From positions 62,001 through 126,000 of the forward strand of contig NZ_VCCH02000007.1 of assembly GCF_005938675.2 (NCBI RefSeq): a stretch of 64,000 nt of DNA, in the 5' to 3' direction. Below the pieces are notes generated by a model. It was given only the letters and a program-made list of their open reading frames with translations. It searched no databases and had not been told where the DNA came from. This document shows positions 25,640-34,722 of this stretch, piece after piece. How positions within the stretch are numbered: position 1 is the stretch's first letter; each line of letters opens with the position of its first letter. The stretch is from Mycobacterium sp. KBS0706. GTDB lineage: Bacteria > Pseudomonadota > Alphaproteobacteria > DSM-16000 > Inquilinaceae. The translations under genes and the position numbers were made by a program.

Positions 25640-26704
25640 ATGCGTGGTGTGAGAAACTGGGCGCTGGCGGCGCTCCTGTGCGGCGTCGCCGCGGTGCCGG
25701 CTCATGCGGCGGACGGCGTCGCCACCGGCGACACCTCGGGCAAGAAGATCGCGCTCAGCAACAACTACGCCGGCAATTCCTGGCGCCAGGCGATGCTGAA
25801 GAGCTGGGACGAGGTCGGCAAGGCGGCGGTCGACAAGAAGCTGGTGGCCGAGGCCCCGGCCTTCACCACCGCCGACAACTCGCCGACCGACCAGGCGGCG
25901 CAGATCCAGAACATGATCCTGCAGGGCTATGACGCGATCGTGATCGACGCGGCCTCGCCGACCGCGGTCAACGGCGCGGTGAAGGAGGCCTGCGACGCCG
26001 GCATCGTCGTCGTCTCCTTCGACGGCATCGTCACCGAGCCCTGCGCCTGGCGCATCGCCATCGATTTCGAGGGCATGGGCAAGACCCAGATGGACTACCT
26101 GGCCGGCCGGATGAAGGGCGGCAAGCTCTTGGAGATCCGCGGCCTGGCCGGCGTCTTCGTCGATGACGAGATCCACAAGGGCATCGAGGCCGGGGTGAAG
26201 GCCCATTCCGGCTTCTCGATCGCCGGCTCGGTGCATGGCGACTGGACCCAGACCGTGGCCCAGCGCGAGGTCGCCGGCATCCTGCCGACCCTGCCGGAGA
26301 TCGACGCGGTGGTGACCCAGGGCGGCGACGGCTACGGCGCGGCCCAGGCCTTCCAGGCGGCAGGGCGCAAGGTGCCCCTGATCATCATGGGCAACCGCTA
26401 CGAGGAGCTGAAGTGGTGGAAGGAGCAGACGGCCAGCGGCTATGAGACGATGAGCCTGTCGATCGCCCCGGGCTCGGCCCAGGTCGCCTTCTGGGTGGCG
26501 CAGCAGATCCTGGCCGGCAAGGACGTGCCGAAGGACCTGCGGCTGCCGACCGTGGTGGTGGAGCAGGCCAAGCTCGACTACTGGCTGGCCCACACGCCCG
26601 AGGGCGGCGTCACCAACGCCACCTATCCGCAGGATTGGACCGTGAAGCTGATCGACGCCATCGTCGGCGGCAAGGACCTGCCCGCGACCCCGACGGAGGG
26701 GTAA
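25640..26704 (+). CDS. Sugar ABC transporter substrate-binding protein
   Basis: A 354-residue periplasmic binding protein of the ribose/arabinose type (Peripla_BP_4). A Sec signal covers residues 1-24 (ALAALLCGVAAVPAHAAD). The mature protein begins with KIALSNNYAGNSWRQAM, typical of the family. Start is ATG 25640 with GGGAGGA nine bases upstream. It is the first gene of a transporter set that continues with an ATPase and two permeases after an inserted DUF559 gene. The terminal dehydrogenase gene suggests D-galactose or L-arabinose as ligand. Confidence 0.9.
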   Translation: MRGVRNWALAALLCGVAAVPAHAADGVATGDTSGKKIALSNNYAGNSWRQAMLKSWDEVGKAAVDKKLVAEAPAFTTADNSPTDQAAQIQNMILQGYDAIVIDAASPTAVNGAVKEACDAGIVVVSFDGIVTEPCAWRIAIDFEGMGKTQMDYLAGRMKGGKLLEIRGLAGVFVDDEIHKGIEAGVKAHSGFSIAGSVHGDWTQTVAQREVAGILPTLPEIDAVVTQGGDGYGAAQAFQAAGRKVPLIIMGNRYEELKWWKEQTASGYETMSLSIAPGSAQVAFWVAQQILAGKDVPKDLRLPTVVVEQAKLDYWLAHTPEGGVTNATYPQDWTVKLIDAIVGGKDLPATPTEG

Positions 26705-26757
26705 GCGGGCTGAGAGCCCATGTGGCCCGGTCGCCGGCGGCCCCCGCCTTGCGCTAA

Positions 26758-26819
26758 ACTCCCTCTCCTAGGGGAGAGGGAGGGGCCCATTCGCGTTGGC
26801 GAATGGGAGGGTGAGGGGG
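26758..26819 (+). repeat. Palindromic repeat, left copy flanking the DUF559 gene
   Basis: This copy begins with the hairpin CCCTCTCCTAGGGGAGAGGG, then GGGGCCC, then a small inner hairpin around CATTCGC/GCGAATG, and ends GGGAGGGTGAGGGGG. The purine-rich end also supplies the ribosome-binding sequence of the DUF559 gene, whose ATG begins at the next base. An inverted copy lies at 27175-27231. Confidence 0.85.
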
Positions 26820-27239
26820 ATGGCCGGCAACTGGGAGTTGGAGAGCCGTTCGGTCGGCCGGGCACGACGCCTGCGGCAGAATGGAACCGATGCGGAGCGG
26901 AAGCTGTGGTTCGTGCTATCCCGACGGGGGATCGAAGGGGCGAAGTTCCGCCGCCAGCATCCCTTCGGCCCCTATGTCCTCGACTTCTACTGCGAGAAGG
27001 CCCGGTTGGCCGTCGAGGTCGATGGCAGCCAGCACACCGAAGAGCGGGACCGCGACCGCACAGCCTATCTGAACGCCCAGGGCGTGACCGTACTGCGCTT
27101 CTGGAACCATCAGGTCCTGCAAGAGATCGAGGCGGTGGCCGAGATGATCGCGCACGAGCTGCGGCACCGAGCCACCCCCTCACCCTCCCGCCGCCAACGC
27201 GGCGGGCCCCTCCCTCTCCCCGAGGAGAGGGAAAGCTGA
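26820..27239 (+). CDS. DUF559 protein (Vsr-like endonuclease fold), embedded in repeats
   Basis: A 139-residue protein with the DUF559 pattern, related to very-short-patch-repair and PD-(D/E)XK nucleases. Visible blocks are [39 protein letters not shown] (the acidic ExD pair) and [12 protein letters not shown]. Its ATG follows directly on a palindromic repeat that acts as the ribosome-binding site. Its last 20 or so codons ([20 protein letters not shown]) are translated from the inverted copy of the same repeat. It interrupts a sugar transporter operon between binding protein and ATPase. I infer a repeat-associated, perhaps mobile, cassette; the DNA substrate is unknown. Confidence 0.85.
   Translation: MAGNWELESRSVGRARRLRQNGTDAERKLWFVLSRRGIEGAKFRRQHPFGPYVLDFYCEKARLAVEVDGSQHTEERDRDRTAYLNAQGVTVLRFWNHQVLQEIEAVAEMIAHELRHRATPSPSRRQRGGPLPLPEERES
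27175..27231 (-). repeat. Palindromic repeat, right copy flanking the DUF559 gene
   Basis: Inverted copy of the 26758-26819 repeat. Its reverse complement matches the left copy in order: hairpin, GGGGCCC, inner hairpin, GGGAGGGTGAGGGGG. It encodes the C-terminal tail of the DUF559 protein. Confidence 0.85.
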
Positions 27240-27249
27240 GCGTCCGGAC

Positions 27250-28722
27250 ATGACCGCTGTACCGATCGTCGACTTCGCCGGGGTGGCCAAGAGCTTCGGG
27301 GCGGTCCGGGCGCTGGGCGGGGTCGACCTCGCCGTGGCGCCCGGCGAATGCCTCGGCCTGGCCGGGCACAACGGCGCTGGCAAGTCGACGCTGATGAATG
27401 TCCTGGCCGGCATCCTGGCGCCGGACGAGGGCAGGCTGACCGTGCTGGGCGAGGACCGCACCGGCCGCTACGCCATCGGCCCGGCCCAGGCGCTCGGCAT
27501 CCGCTGCGTGTTCCAGGAGCTGTCGCTCTGCCCCAACCTCACGGTGGCGGAGAATGCGCGGATCACCCATCCCGGCCTGACCGGCCCGGGCTGGCGCCGC
27601 CGCGCCGGCGACCTGATCATCGGCACTCTCGACCGCATCTTCCCCGGCCACGGCATCGCGCCGGAGGCCGAGGTGGCGGACCTGTCGATCGGCCGGCGCC
27701 AGATGGTCGAGATCGCCCGCGCCTTCAGTGTGACCGATGCGCCGCTGCACCTCGTCATCCTGGACGAGCCGACCTCCTCGCTCGACGCCGTCGCCGCCGG
27801 GCAGCTCCTGGACTATGTCCGCCGGCGGGTGGCCGAAGGGCTGTCGGTGATCCTGATCACCCATATCCTGGGCGAGATCCTGTCGACGGCCGGCCGCATC
27901 GTGGTGATGCGCGACGGCCGCGTGGTCGGCGCCTGGAAAGCCGGCGAGATCGACAAGCCCGGCCTGGTCGCCGCCATGGGCCATGCCGTCTCCGCCGCCG
28001 CCGAGGCCCGGGCCGAAATCGACCGCTCGGCGCCGGTGCGGGTGCGCGTGCCGGCCGGGGCGGGGCTGGAGCTGGTGGCGCGCGAGGGCGAGATCATCGG
28101 CCTCGCCGGCCTGGCCGGGCACGGCCAGAGCCGCCTGCTGCAGCGGGTCTACGACGCCGCCACCGGGCCGCGCCTCGGCCTGCGCCGCGGCGCGGAGGTG
28201 CGCGGCCGCGTCGCCTTCGTCGCCGGCGACCGCCAGACCGAGGGCGTGTTCCCGCTGTGGTCGATCGAGCGCAACATCACCATCCGGTCGCTGGCGGCGT
28301 TGCGCCGCTTCGGCCTGATCTCGCCCGCCGCCGAGGCGGCGCTGGGCCGGGAGTGGAAGGAGCGGATCGGCATCCGCGCCCCCGACCTGTCCGGCGGCAT
28401 CCTCACCCTCTCCGGCGGCAACCAGCAGAAGGCGCTGTTCGCCCGGGCGCTGGGCTGCGACGCCGACACCGTGCTGATGGACGACCCGATGCGCGGCGTC
28501 GATGTCGGCACCAAGCACGAGGTGTACGGGCTGATCCGGGCCCAGGCGCAACAGGGCCGCAGCTTCCTCTGGTACACGACGGAGATGGAGGAGCTGGAGC
28601 ACTGCGACCATGTCTATGTGTTCCGCAACAACCGCATCGTCGCCGATCTCAGCCGGTCGCAGCTGACCGAATCCGCCGTCCTCCAGGCCTCCTTCGCGGA
28701 AGAAGAGCGCCGCGCCTCATGA
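27250..28722 (+). CDS. Sugar ABC transporter ATP-binding protein, RbsA/AraG type (double ATPase)
   Basis: A 490-residue tandem ATPase. The first domain has Walker [12 protein letters not shown] (about residues 39-49), signature [15 protein letters not shown] and Walker [12 protein letters not shown]. The second has a degenerate P-loop ([11 protein letters not shown]) as is normal in this family, and signature [16 protein letters not shown]. It energises import of a monosaccharide by the two permeases that follow, overlapping the first by four bases. Ten bases separate it from the inserted DUF559 gene. Confidence 0.92.
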   Translation: MTAVPIVDFAGVAKSFGAVRALGGVDLAVAPGECLGLAGHNGAGKSTLMNVLAGILAPDEGRLTVLGEDRTGRYAIGPAQALGIRCVFQELSLCPNLTVAENARITHPGLTGPGWRRRAGDLIIGTLDRIFPGHGIAPEAEVADLSIGRRQMVEIARAFSVTDAPLHLVILDEPTSSLDAVAAGQLLDYVRRRVAEGLSVILITHILGEILSTAGRIVVMRDGRVVGAWKAGEIDKPGLVAAMGHAVSAAAEARAEIDRSAPVRVRVPAGAGLELVAREGEIIGLAGLAGHGQSRLLQRVYDAATGPRLGLRRGAEVRGRVAFVAGDRQTEGVFPLWSIERNITIRSLAALRRFGLISPAAEAALGREWKERIGIRAPDLSGGILTLSGGNQQKALFARALGCDADTVLMDDPMRGVDVGTKHEVYGLIRAQAQQGRSFLWYTTEMEELEHCDHVYVFRNNRIVADLSRSQLTESAVLQASFAEEERRAS

Positions 28723-29693
28723 CCGATCTCGCCTTGCCCCGCCCGCGGCCGACCTGGACCGCGCCCCTGACCCGCGCCTCGACCTGGCGGGCGCTGCTGC
28801 CCTTCCTGTCGCTGGTCGCCATCCTGGTGCCGATCTTCCTGATCAACCCGAGGACGATGAGCTATCTCGGGCTGAACCTGATGCTCGGCCTGGCGATCCC
28901 GATCATGTTCGCGACCCTGGCGCAGATGTGCATGCTGACGGTCAACGACCTCGACCTCGGCATCGGTGCCTATGTCGGCTTCGTCACCTGCGTCGCCGCC
29001 ACCTGGCTGGTCGACGAACCCCTGCTCGGCATCGCCGTGCTGGCCGGCGGCGTCCTGGCCTATAGCGCGGCCGGTGCGCTGATCCATTGGCGCAACGTGC
29101 CGTCTTTGGTGGTGACGCTGGGCATGAGCTTCGTCTGGCTCGGCCTCGCCATCCTGGTTCTGCCCTCGCCGGGCGGCGCCAGCCCGGCCTGGCTGCGCGC
29201 GGCGATGGGCTGGAAGCCGCCCTATGTGCCGCTGCCGATCCTGGTCGCGATCGGACTGGCCGCGCTGGTGCATCTGTTCCTGATGCGCTCGGCCCTCGGC
29301 GCGGTGCTGCGCGGCGCCGGCGGCAACCCGAAGGCGATCGCCCGGGCCGGCTGGTCGCTGCTCAAGATCCGGGTCGGGCTCTACGCCCTGGCCGGGGTGT
29401 TCGGCCTGCTGTCCGGCCTGTCGCTGCTGGGCCTCTCGACCTCGGGCGATGCCAACATCGCCCAGCGCTACACCCTGCTGTCGATCGCCGGCGCCATCCT
29501 CGGCGGCTGCGACTTCGTCGGCGGCCGGGTGTCGCCGGTCGGGGCGGTGACGGGGGCGCTGGTGCTGACCCTGGCCGGGTCGCTGCTGACCTTCATGCGG
29601 ATCTCGCCCGACTGGCAGATCGGCGCCCAGGGCGCGATCCTGATCATCGTCCTGGCTTTGCGAGCCCTGACCAGCCGGAGGCGGCCGCGATGA
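28719..29693 (+). CDS. Sugar ABC transporter permease 1, RbsC type
   Basis: A 324-residue permease of the BPD_transp_2 family with about eight to ten membrane segments. The conserved block [19 protein letters not shown] lies near residue 74, and [20 protein letters not shown] lies near the C-terminus. Start ATG 28719 overlaps the ATPase stop (ATGA), and the gene's own stop overlaps the next start in the same way. It forms the membrane channel together with the second permease. Confidence 0.92.
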   Translation: MTDLALPRPRPTWTAPLTRASTWRALLPFLSLVAILVPIFLINPRTMSYLGLNLMLGLAIPIMFATLAQMCMLTVNDLDLGIGAYVGFVTCVAATWLVDEPLLGIAVLAGGVLAYSAAGALIHWRNVPSLVVTLGMSFVWLGLAILVLPSPGGASPAWLRAAMGWKPPYVPLPILVAIGLAALVHLFLMRSALGAVLRGAGGNPKAIARAGWSLLKIRVGLYALAGVFGLLSGLSLLGLSTSGDANIAQRYTLLSIAGAILGGCDFVGGRVSPVGAVTGALVLTLAGSLLTFMRISPDWQIGAQGAILIIVLALRALTSRRRPR

Positions 29694-30637
29694 CCCGGGT
29701 TTCAGCATGGACATCCGACCGCCCCTGGCTGTGGTCCTGGGCCGGCGCGGTGCTGCTGTGGCTGGCGGTGGTCGCCATCGCGGCGGGCGAGGGCGCGGGG
29801 CAGGTGCTGACCGCGGCCCTCAGCTTCGGCGTGTTCTTCGTCGTCGTCGCCATCGGCCAGATGTTCGTGATCGCGATGGGGCCGGGCAATATCGACCTGT
29901 CGATCCCGTCCAACATCGCCCTGTCCGGCTCGGCCGCCATGATCGTGATGGCCGGGCAGGACGGCATGGTCCTGCCGGGGCTGGCCGCGGCGCTGGCCTG
30001 CGGCCTGGTGGTCGGCATCGCCAACTGGGCGCTGATCCGCGGCTTCGCCATGCCGCCGATCATCGCCACCCTGTCCTCCAGCCTGGTGTTCCAGTCGGTC
30101 GCCATCGCCTATGGCCGCGGCCTGCGCATCTCCCCGCCCGACGGCTTTGCCGCCTTCACCACCTGGCAGGTGGCGGGCGTGCCGATGATGGCGGTGGCCG
30201 GCTTCGTCCTGGCCGCCATCATGGCGGTGGTGCTGCAGCGCACGATCTACGGCCGGTCGGTGCTGGCGGTCGGGCAGAATCCGCGCGCCGCCCACCTCGC
30301 CGGGGTGAAGGTCGAGCGCACCCGCTTCCTGACCTACGCCCTGTCCGGGGGCTTCGCCGGCCTAGCCGGGGCGCTGATGGCGGGGTATTTCGGCGGTGCC
30401 TCGCTCGACATGGGCAAGGACTACCTGTTGAACTCGATCGCCGTGGTGGTGATCGGCGGCACCAGCGTCGCCGGCGGCCGGGCCAACCTGCCCGGTCTGT
30501 GGGGCGCGTCGCTGTTCCTGTTCCTGCTGGTGACGATGCTGAACGCGCTCGGCACCGGAACCGGGTTGCGGCTGGTGCTGACCGGCCTGATCATCATCGC
30601 CGTGATCGTCGCGGCGGGCGGCGAGAAGACGCGCTGA
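29690..30637 (+). CDS. Sugar ABC transporter permease 2, RbsC type
   Basis: A 315-residue BPD_transp_2 permease. The characteristic blocks are VIAMGPGNIDLSIPSNIALS (near residue 60) and NSIAVVVIGGTSVAGGRANL. It is a diverged partner of the preceding permease and overlaps it by four bases. The next gene, a dehydrogenase, follows 16 bases later with its own ribosome site. Confidence 0.92.
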   Translation: MTRVSAWTSDRPWLWSWAGAVLLWLAVVAIAAGEGAGQVLTAALSFGVFFVVVAIGQMFVIAMGPGNIDLSIPSNIALSGSAAMIVMAGQDGMVLPGLAAALACGLVVGIANWALIRGFAMPPIIATLSSSLVFQSVAIAYGRGLRISPPDGFAAFTTWQVAGVPMMAVAGFVLAAIMAVVLQRTIYGRSVLAVGQNPRAAHLAGVKVERTRFLTYALSGGFAGLAGALMAGYFGGASLDMGKDYLLNSIAVVVIGGTSVAGGRANLPGLWGASLFLFLLVTMLNALGTGTGLRLVLTGLIIIAVIVAAGGEKTR

Positions 30638-30653
30638 GACGAGGAGACCCACT

Positions 30654-31592
30654 TTGGCCACCCACAAGATCGCCGTCATCGGCCTCGGCAAGATCACCCA
30701 GGACCAACACCTGCCGGTGATCGACAAGAGCGATTCGTTCGAACTGGCCGCCGTGGTCAGCACCCGCGGCCTGAGCCATGGCGGCGTGCCCAGCTACCGC
30801 AGCCCGGCCGAGCTCTACGCCGCCCGGCCCGACATCGGCATCGTCGCGGTCAACACCCCGCCGGAGGTGCGCCACGGCCTGGCCCGCGAGGCGCTCCTGG
30901 CCGGCAAGGACGTGCTGCTGGAGAAGCCGCCAGCGGCGACGCTGACCGAGCTGGCCGACCTCGAGGCGACCGCCGTGGCGCAGGGCCGGGTGCTGTTCGC
31001 CACCTGGCATTCGCGCTTCAACCCGGCGGTCGAGGCCGCGCGGGAGCTGCTGGCCGAGGGCGGCGTGCGCTCGGTCAGGATCGAGTGGCGCGAGGATGTC
31101 CGGAAATGGCATCCAGGCCAGGACTGGGTGTGGGCGCCCGGCGGCTTCGGCGTGTTCGATCCCGGCATCAACGCGCTGTCGATCTTCACCCGCATCCTGC
31201 CCTTCGTGCCCTTCGTCCGCAGCGCGGAGCTGACCTATCCGGCCAACCGGCAGACGCCGATCGCGGCCCAGGTCACGTTCGCCAGCACCGACCCGGCGGC
31301 GCCCACCCTCACCGCCGATTTCGACTGGCGCGAGCAGGGCGACGAGAAGTGGCACATGACGATCGAGACGGCGGACGGCCGCCCGGCCCGGCTGTTCAAG
31401 GGCGGCGGGGCGCTGTCGGTCGGCGGCACGGTCGTGGCCGAGGCGCCGAGCGAGGAATACGAGCGGATCTACGCGCACTTCGCCGAACTGCTCGCCGCCC
31501 GCCGCAGCGACGTCGACGGCGCGCCCCTGCGCCTGGTCGCCGACGCCATGCTGGTCGGCAAGCGGCTGAGCACCGATCCGTTCGAATGGTAG
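30654..31592 (+). CDS. D-galactose/L-arabinose 1-dehydrogenase-like Gfo/Idh/MocA oxidoreductase
   Basis: A 312-residue NAD(P)-dependent dehydrogenase. It has a Rossmann start (AVIGLGKITQDQHLP), the catalytic-lysine motif EKPP (about residues 91-94) and a substrate block WREDVRKWHPGQDWVW followed by GGFGVFDPGINALSI. From memory these blocks match D-galactose 1-dehydrogenase of Pseudomonas fluorescens and the L-arabinose enzyme of Azospirillum. The start is TTG 30654 after GAGGAGA. As last gene of a monosaccharide importer operon it would oxidise the imported aldose to its lactone, the first step of a De Ley-Doudoroff-type route. The remaining pathway genes are not here. Confidence 0.85.
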   Translation: MATHKIAVIGLGKITQDQHLPVIDKSDSFELAAVVSTRGLSHGGVPSYRSPAELYAARPDIGIVAVNTPPEVRHGLAREALLAGKDVLLEKPPAATLTELADLEATAVAQGRVLFATWHSRFNPAVEAARELLAEGGVRSVRIEWREDVRKWHPGQDWVWAPGGFGVFDPGINALSIFTRILPFVPFVRSAELTYPANRQTPIAAQVTFASTDPAAPTLTADFDWREQGDEKWHMTIETADGRPARLFKGGGALSVGGTVVAEAPSEEYERIYAHFAELLAARRSDVDGAPLRLVADAMLVGKRLSTDPFEW

Positions 31593-31611
31593 GGTCACAG
31601 GCAAACTGAGC

Positions 31612-31750
31612 AGATTGCCTCTCCCGCCTGGCGGGAGAGGTCGGGCGTCCGCAGGACGACCGGGTGAGGGTTGGCCCAGGCTCGACAAACTCCCCTCACC
31701 CGGAGCCGCTTCGCGTCTCCGACCTCTCCCGCAAGCGGGAGAGGCAACAC
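31612..31750. repeat. Mirror-image pair of palindromic repeats after the sugar operon
   Basis: The left half has a CCTCTCCCGC/GCGGGAGAGG hairpin (31618-31640), then GTCGG and a GGGTGAGGG end. The right half (about 31691-31750) is the same module inverted. The gap between halves is about 30 bases. It fills the 195-base space between the dehydrogenase and the small secreted protein and may also terminate transcription. Confidence 0.8.
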
Positions 31751-31787
31751 AAACGAGCCCGTCGAGAATCCCGTGGGCCAGAAGGCC

Positions 31788-32033
31788 TCACTTGCAGGCG
31801 CAAGCCGCGCCCACGCTGCCAAAATTCTTGGCCACGAAGTTCTGGGCGTCGGAGAGGTAGTCGAAGGCGCCGAACTGGCAGACGTCGCTGCCGCGGGCGG
31901 TCTTCTCCTGCTCCAGGGTGCGCATCTCGATCTCGATGCGGTCATCGGCGCAGAACACGCCGTACTCGCCGGCCGCCCAGGCCGGGCCCGCCACCGCGAT
32001 CAGGCCGGCAAGGCCGAACAGCACATCACGCAT
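31788..32033 (-). CDS. Small secreted Cys-containing hypothetical protein
   Basis: An 81-residue protein with a clear Sec signal peptide (residues 1-21, ending WAAG). The mature part has four cysteines: CADD, VCQF and two in the C-terminal ACACK. Start is ATG 32033 behind GGGAGG. I do not recognise the family. It lies 91 bases downstream of the phospholipase gene on the same strand, after a terminator-like hairpin, so it may be independently transcribed. Confidence 0.7.
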   Translation of the reverse strand: MRDVLFGLAGLIAVAGPAWAAGEYGVFCADDRIEIEMRTLEQEKTARGSDVCQFGAFDYLSDAQNFVAKNFGSVGAACACK

Positions 32034-32086
32034 GATTGCCCTCCCCCTGTCGGTTCGTTCCGCCGAGCATAGCACAGGAGGAAGGG

Positions 32087-32115
32087 CCCGCGCCGGCCCC
32101 GGGGGCCGACGCGGG
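32087..32115 (-). terminator. Terminator-like hairpin after the phospholipase gene
   Basis: G+C-rich arms at 32087-32100 and 32102-32115 pair with one mismatch, just after the phospholipase stop at 32125. There is no U-tract. Confidence 0.5.
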
Positions 32116-32124
32116 GGCTCTCGA

Positions 32125-34323
32125 TCAGACCAGACCGGTGTCGCCCATCGCCGGGTCGGAGACGCTGGGCAGGCCGTCCTCCATGCGCCCGGCGAAGCGC
32201 CGGGTGAACAGCGCATCGCCCTCGACCCGCGCGGTGAAGTCGTACCACTTGCCCTGCAGCAGCAGCGGCAGATAGGCGGTCGACTGGCCGTGCGGCACCA
32301 CCAGCTGGCGCCAGGGCAGGTCGAACAGCCTGTAGGCGTTGGCCCTGATCGTGAACACGCAAGGCGCGTTGCCGCGGTTGGCCAGCCGCACGATCAGGCC
32401 GCAGGCGCGCTTGTCGTAGCTGACCGTGATCTCCGGCACAGGCTTGCGGCCGCCGGCGGCGACGGTGCCGGTGAAGTGCCGGTGGAAGCCGTTCGGCCCC
32501 AGCACCCACAGGTCGTACTTGCCGTAGTCGGGCGACGTCGTCCACTCGCCGTCCAGCTCCTTGCCGGCCTCGACCGAATAGCGCCGCGGCACCCGGTCGA
32601 GATGCAGCCGGTCATAGACGTGGAACACGGCGCCGGCCTTGCCGGTGTTGGCGAAGTTCAGCCGCACCCGGTTGTCGTCGGCCTCGGCGTCGACGGCCAG
32701 CTCATAGGGCAGGGCCCGCGACGGGCGGATGCCGCGTGCCTGGCGCGGCGCCGCCTGGCTGGCCTCCGCCGGCACCGGCACCTGCGGCAGCGTCTCCTGC
32801 TGCGCCCGCAGGGCGTCGGCCTGTGCCTTGGTCTGGGTCGGCAGCCGCGGCGGCCGCTCGCTGTTCGGGTTGAAGAAGTTGAAGGCCGAGGTCAGGTCGC
32901 CGCAGATGGCGCGGCGATAGGGCGGAATGTTCGGCTCCTGCACTCCGAAGCGCGTCTCCAGGAAGCGCAGCACCGAGGTGTGGTCGAACACCTCGGAATT
33001 GACCCAGCCGCCGCGGCTCCAGGGTGAGACGATGTAGCAGGGCACGCGCGGGCCGGGGCCGAAGACGCGGCCGTCCGGCTTCGGCTGGCCGGTGGTGCCG
33101 GGCGGCACCGGGTAGTTGAAGCGCTCGAAGGCGAGCTTGTCGTCCGCCAGGGTCGAGGCGCCGGCCGGGCTGCCGTCAGGGTTCAGCGAATGCACCGCCG
33201 GCGACGGCACATGGTCGAAGAAGCCGTCATTCTCGTCGAAATTGACGATCACGACGGTTCGGCTCCACAGCTCCGGGTCGGCGATCAGCGCCGACAGCAC
33301 CTCCTGGATGTACCAGGCGCCCTGCACCGGGCTGGACGGACCGGGATGCTCGGAATAGGTCGCCGGCGCCACCACCCAGGACACCTGCGGCAGCCTGCGG
33401 GCCTGGATGTCGGCCCGGAACTCGACCAGCCGGTTGCTGGAAGGGGTGGTCAGGGCGCTCTGTGGCATGGTGTTGCCGACGCCCTTGTACAGCGGCTGGG
33501 CCTTGTCCTGCGCCTGGGTCCAGGCGACGTAGGGGCTGCCGTCCGGGCCGTTGCCGACCGCCTCGCTGGCGCGGCGGTACTGCTTGAAGCCGACCAGCGC
33601 GTTGTCGCCGAAATTCTCCGGGATGTTCTGGTAGACCTTCCAGCTGATTCCGGCCTTCTGCAGCCGCTCCGGATAGGTGGTCCAGGTGTAGCCCAGGCTG
33701 GACGGGCCGAAATCGTCCCACTCATTGACCACCGCGGCGACGCCGGCGCCGGTCGCACCGTTGGTGCCGGTCCAGAGGAACAGCCGGTTCGGGTTGGTGC
33801 CGCCGTTCAGCGAGCAGTGATAGGCGTCGCACAGGGTAAAGGCGTTGGCGAGGGCGAACTGGAAGGGGACCTCCTCTTCCATGTAGTAGCCCATCGACTG
33901 GTTCTGCTTGAACAGCGGCCACTGGTTCATCTGGCCGTTGGCCCAGGCCGCCTGCATGTCGTTCCAGCTGTGCGGCGTGCCGTTGACGCGCTGGGCGTTG
34001 CCCTTCTTCTCGTCCAGGTGATACGGCATCACCACCCGGTTGCCGTTCCATTGCTGGAAGACGGTGCGCCCGTTCGGCAGCGGGATGGTGAAGCGATCGC
34101 CGAAGCCGCGGACGCCCGGGAAGGTCCCGAAGTAATTGTCGAAGGACCGGTTCTCCTGCATCAGGATCACCACATGCTCGACATCCTTGATCGAGCGGGT
34201 GGCGTTGTGCGCCGGGATGGCCAGCGCGTCGCGGATCACCGGCGGGAACATCGACAGCGCCGCGGCACCGCCGGCCGCGGCACCGGCCATCTTCAGGAAA
34301 TCGCGCCTGCTTTCGGAAGTCAT
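32125..34323 (-). CDS. Tat-exported phosphocholine-specific phospholipase C
   Basis: A 732-residue enzyme of the phosphoesterase family of non-haemolytic phospholipases C. The twin-arginine signal is SRRDFLKMAGAAAGG (residues 5-19). The catalytic N-terminal block is HVVILMQENRSFDNYFGTFP (about 48-67). Later blocks include HHYHCSLNGG-like SLNGGTNPNR and VNFDENDGFFDH. Two C-terminal DUF756-type domains follow. I start at ATG 34323, which places the Tat signal first; the open frame extends to 34596 without homology. It cleaves phosphatidylcholine to diacylglycerol and phosphocholine outside the cytoplasm, for phosphate or choline supply. It is divergent from a cation transporter. Confidence 0.9.
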   Translation of the reverse strand: MTSESRRDFLKMAGAAAGGAAALSMFPPVIRDALAIPAHNATRSIKDVEHVVILMQENRSFDNYFGTFPGVRGFGDRFTIPLPNGRTVFQQWNGNRVVMPYHLDEKKGNAQRVNGTPHSWNDMQAAWANGQMNQWPLFKQNQSMGYYMEEEVPFQFALANAFTLCDAYHCSLNGGTNPNRLFLWTGTNGATGAGVAAVVNEWDDFGPSSLGYTWTTYPERLQKAGISWKVYQNIPENFGDNALVGFKQYRRASEAVGNGPDGSPYVAWTQAQDKAQPLYKGVGNTMPQSALTTPSSNRLVEFRADIQARRLPQVSWVVAPATYSEHPGPSSPVQGAWYIQEVLSALIADPELWSRTVVIVNFDENDGFFDHVPSPAVHSLNPDGSPAGASTLADDKLAFERFNYPVPPGTTGQPKPDGRVFGPGPRVPCYIVSPWSRGGWVNSEVFDHTSVLRFLETRFGVQEPNIPPYRRAICGDLTSAFNFFNPNSERPPRLPTQTKAQADALRAQQETLPQVPVPAEASQAAPRQARGIRPSRALPYELAVDAEADDNRVRLNFANTGKAGAVFHVYDRLHLDRVPRRYSVEAGKELDGEWTTSPDYGKYDLWVLGPNGFHRHFTGTVAAGGRKPVPEITVSYDKRACGLIVRLANRGNAPCVFTIRANAYRLFDLPWRQLVVPHGQSTAYLPLLLQGKWYDFTARVEGDALFTRRFAGRMEDGLPSVSDPAMGDTGLV

Positions 34324-34722
34324 CTCGGATCCTCGAAGGAAAACTCGACGCTCCGGTCGCGTCGGGGCAGTGGTCGCCGGACATGCATAAGGGACAGCGC
34401 CACCCTCCGCCGCGAATCCCTGGGATTGCGACGCCGGTAATGGCGCTGTTTCAAATGTGGCCGGACCGTAGCCAAGGTTTGTTGCAGGCAGATGTCGCTT
34501 CGCTGGGTTTTCTTGAGAATGTTGTGGACGATTTCTGTTGCAGATCGAGATGAAAGGTTTTGCAGATGCTTGCGAATCTGATTTGCGCCGCAGCATGCGG
34601 GTGAAGCTGGCTTACCGGTTCTGAGAGGGCGGCCTCGCGGCACGGGAACCGCGGCGTTCGGCCGGCCGTTCTCGTGACCATGCTTCCACCGGTCATCCCC
34701 CGATGCCTCAGGCCGTCGCGCC
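34324..34722. promoter_or_regulatory. Divergent intergenic region, 399 bases, with spaced direct repeats
   Basis: No convincing gene is present. The middle part (about 34440-34600) is the most A+T-rich sequence here and probably holds the phospholipase promoter. TTGCAGAT occurs twice in direct orientation at 34538-34545 and 34560-34567, exactly 22 bases apart, and a third GTTGCAG lies at 34481. Spacing of two helical turns suggests a regulator bound to one face. I see no clear match to a Pho box. Confidence 0.4.

Noticed and set aside
26758..27231. Insertion sequence with terminal inverted repeats around the DUF559 gene
   Set aside because: There is no transposase and no target-site duplication that I can see. 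The flanking elements match gene-free palindromic repeats elsewhere, so a repeat-associated gene fits better than a classical IS.
32125..34596. Longer phospholipase C starting at 34596
   Set aside because: The extra 91 residues precede the Tat signal, which must be N-terminal, and lie in promoter-like A+T-rich DNA.
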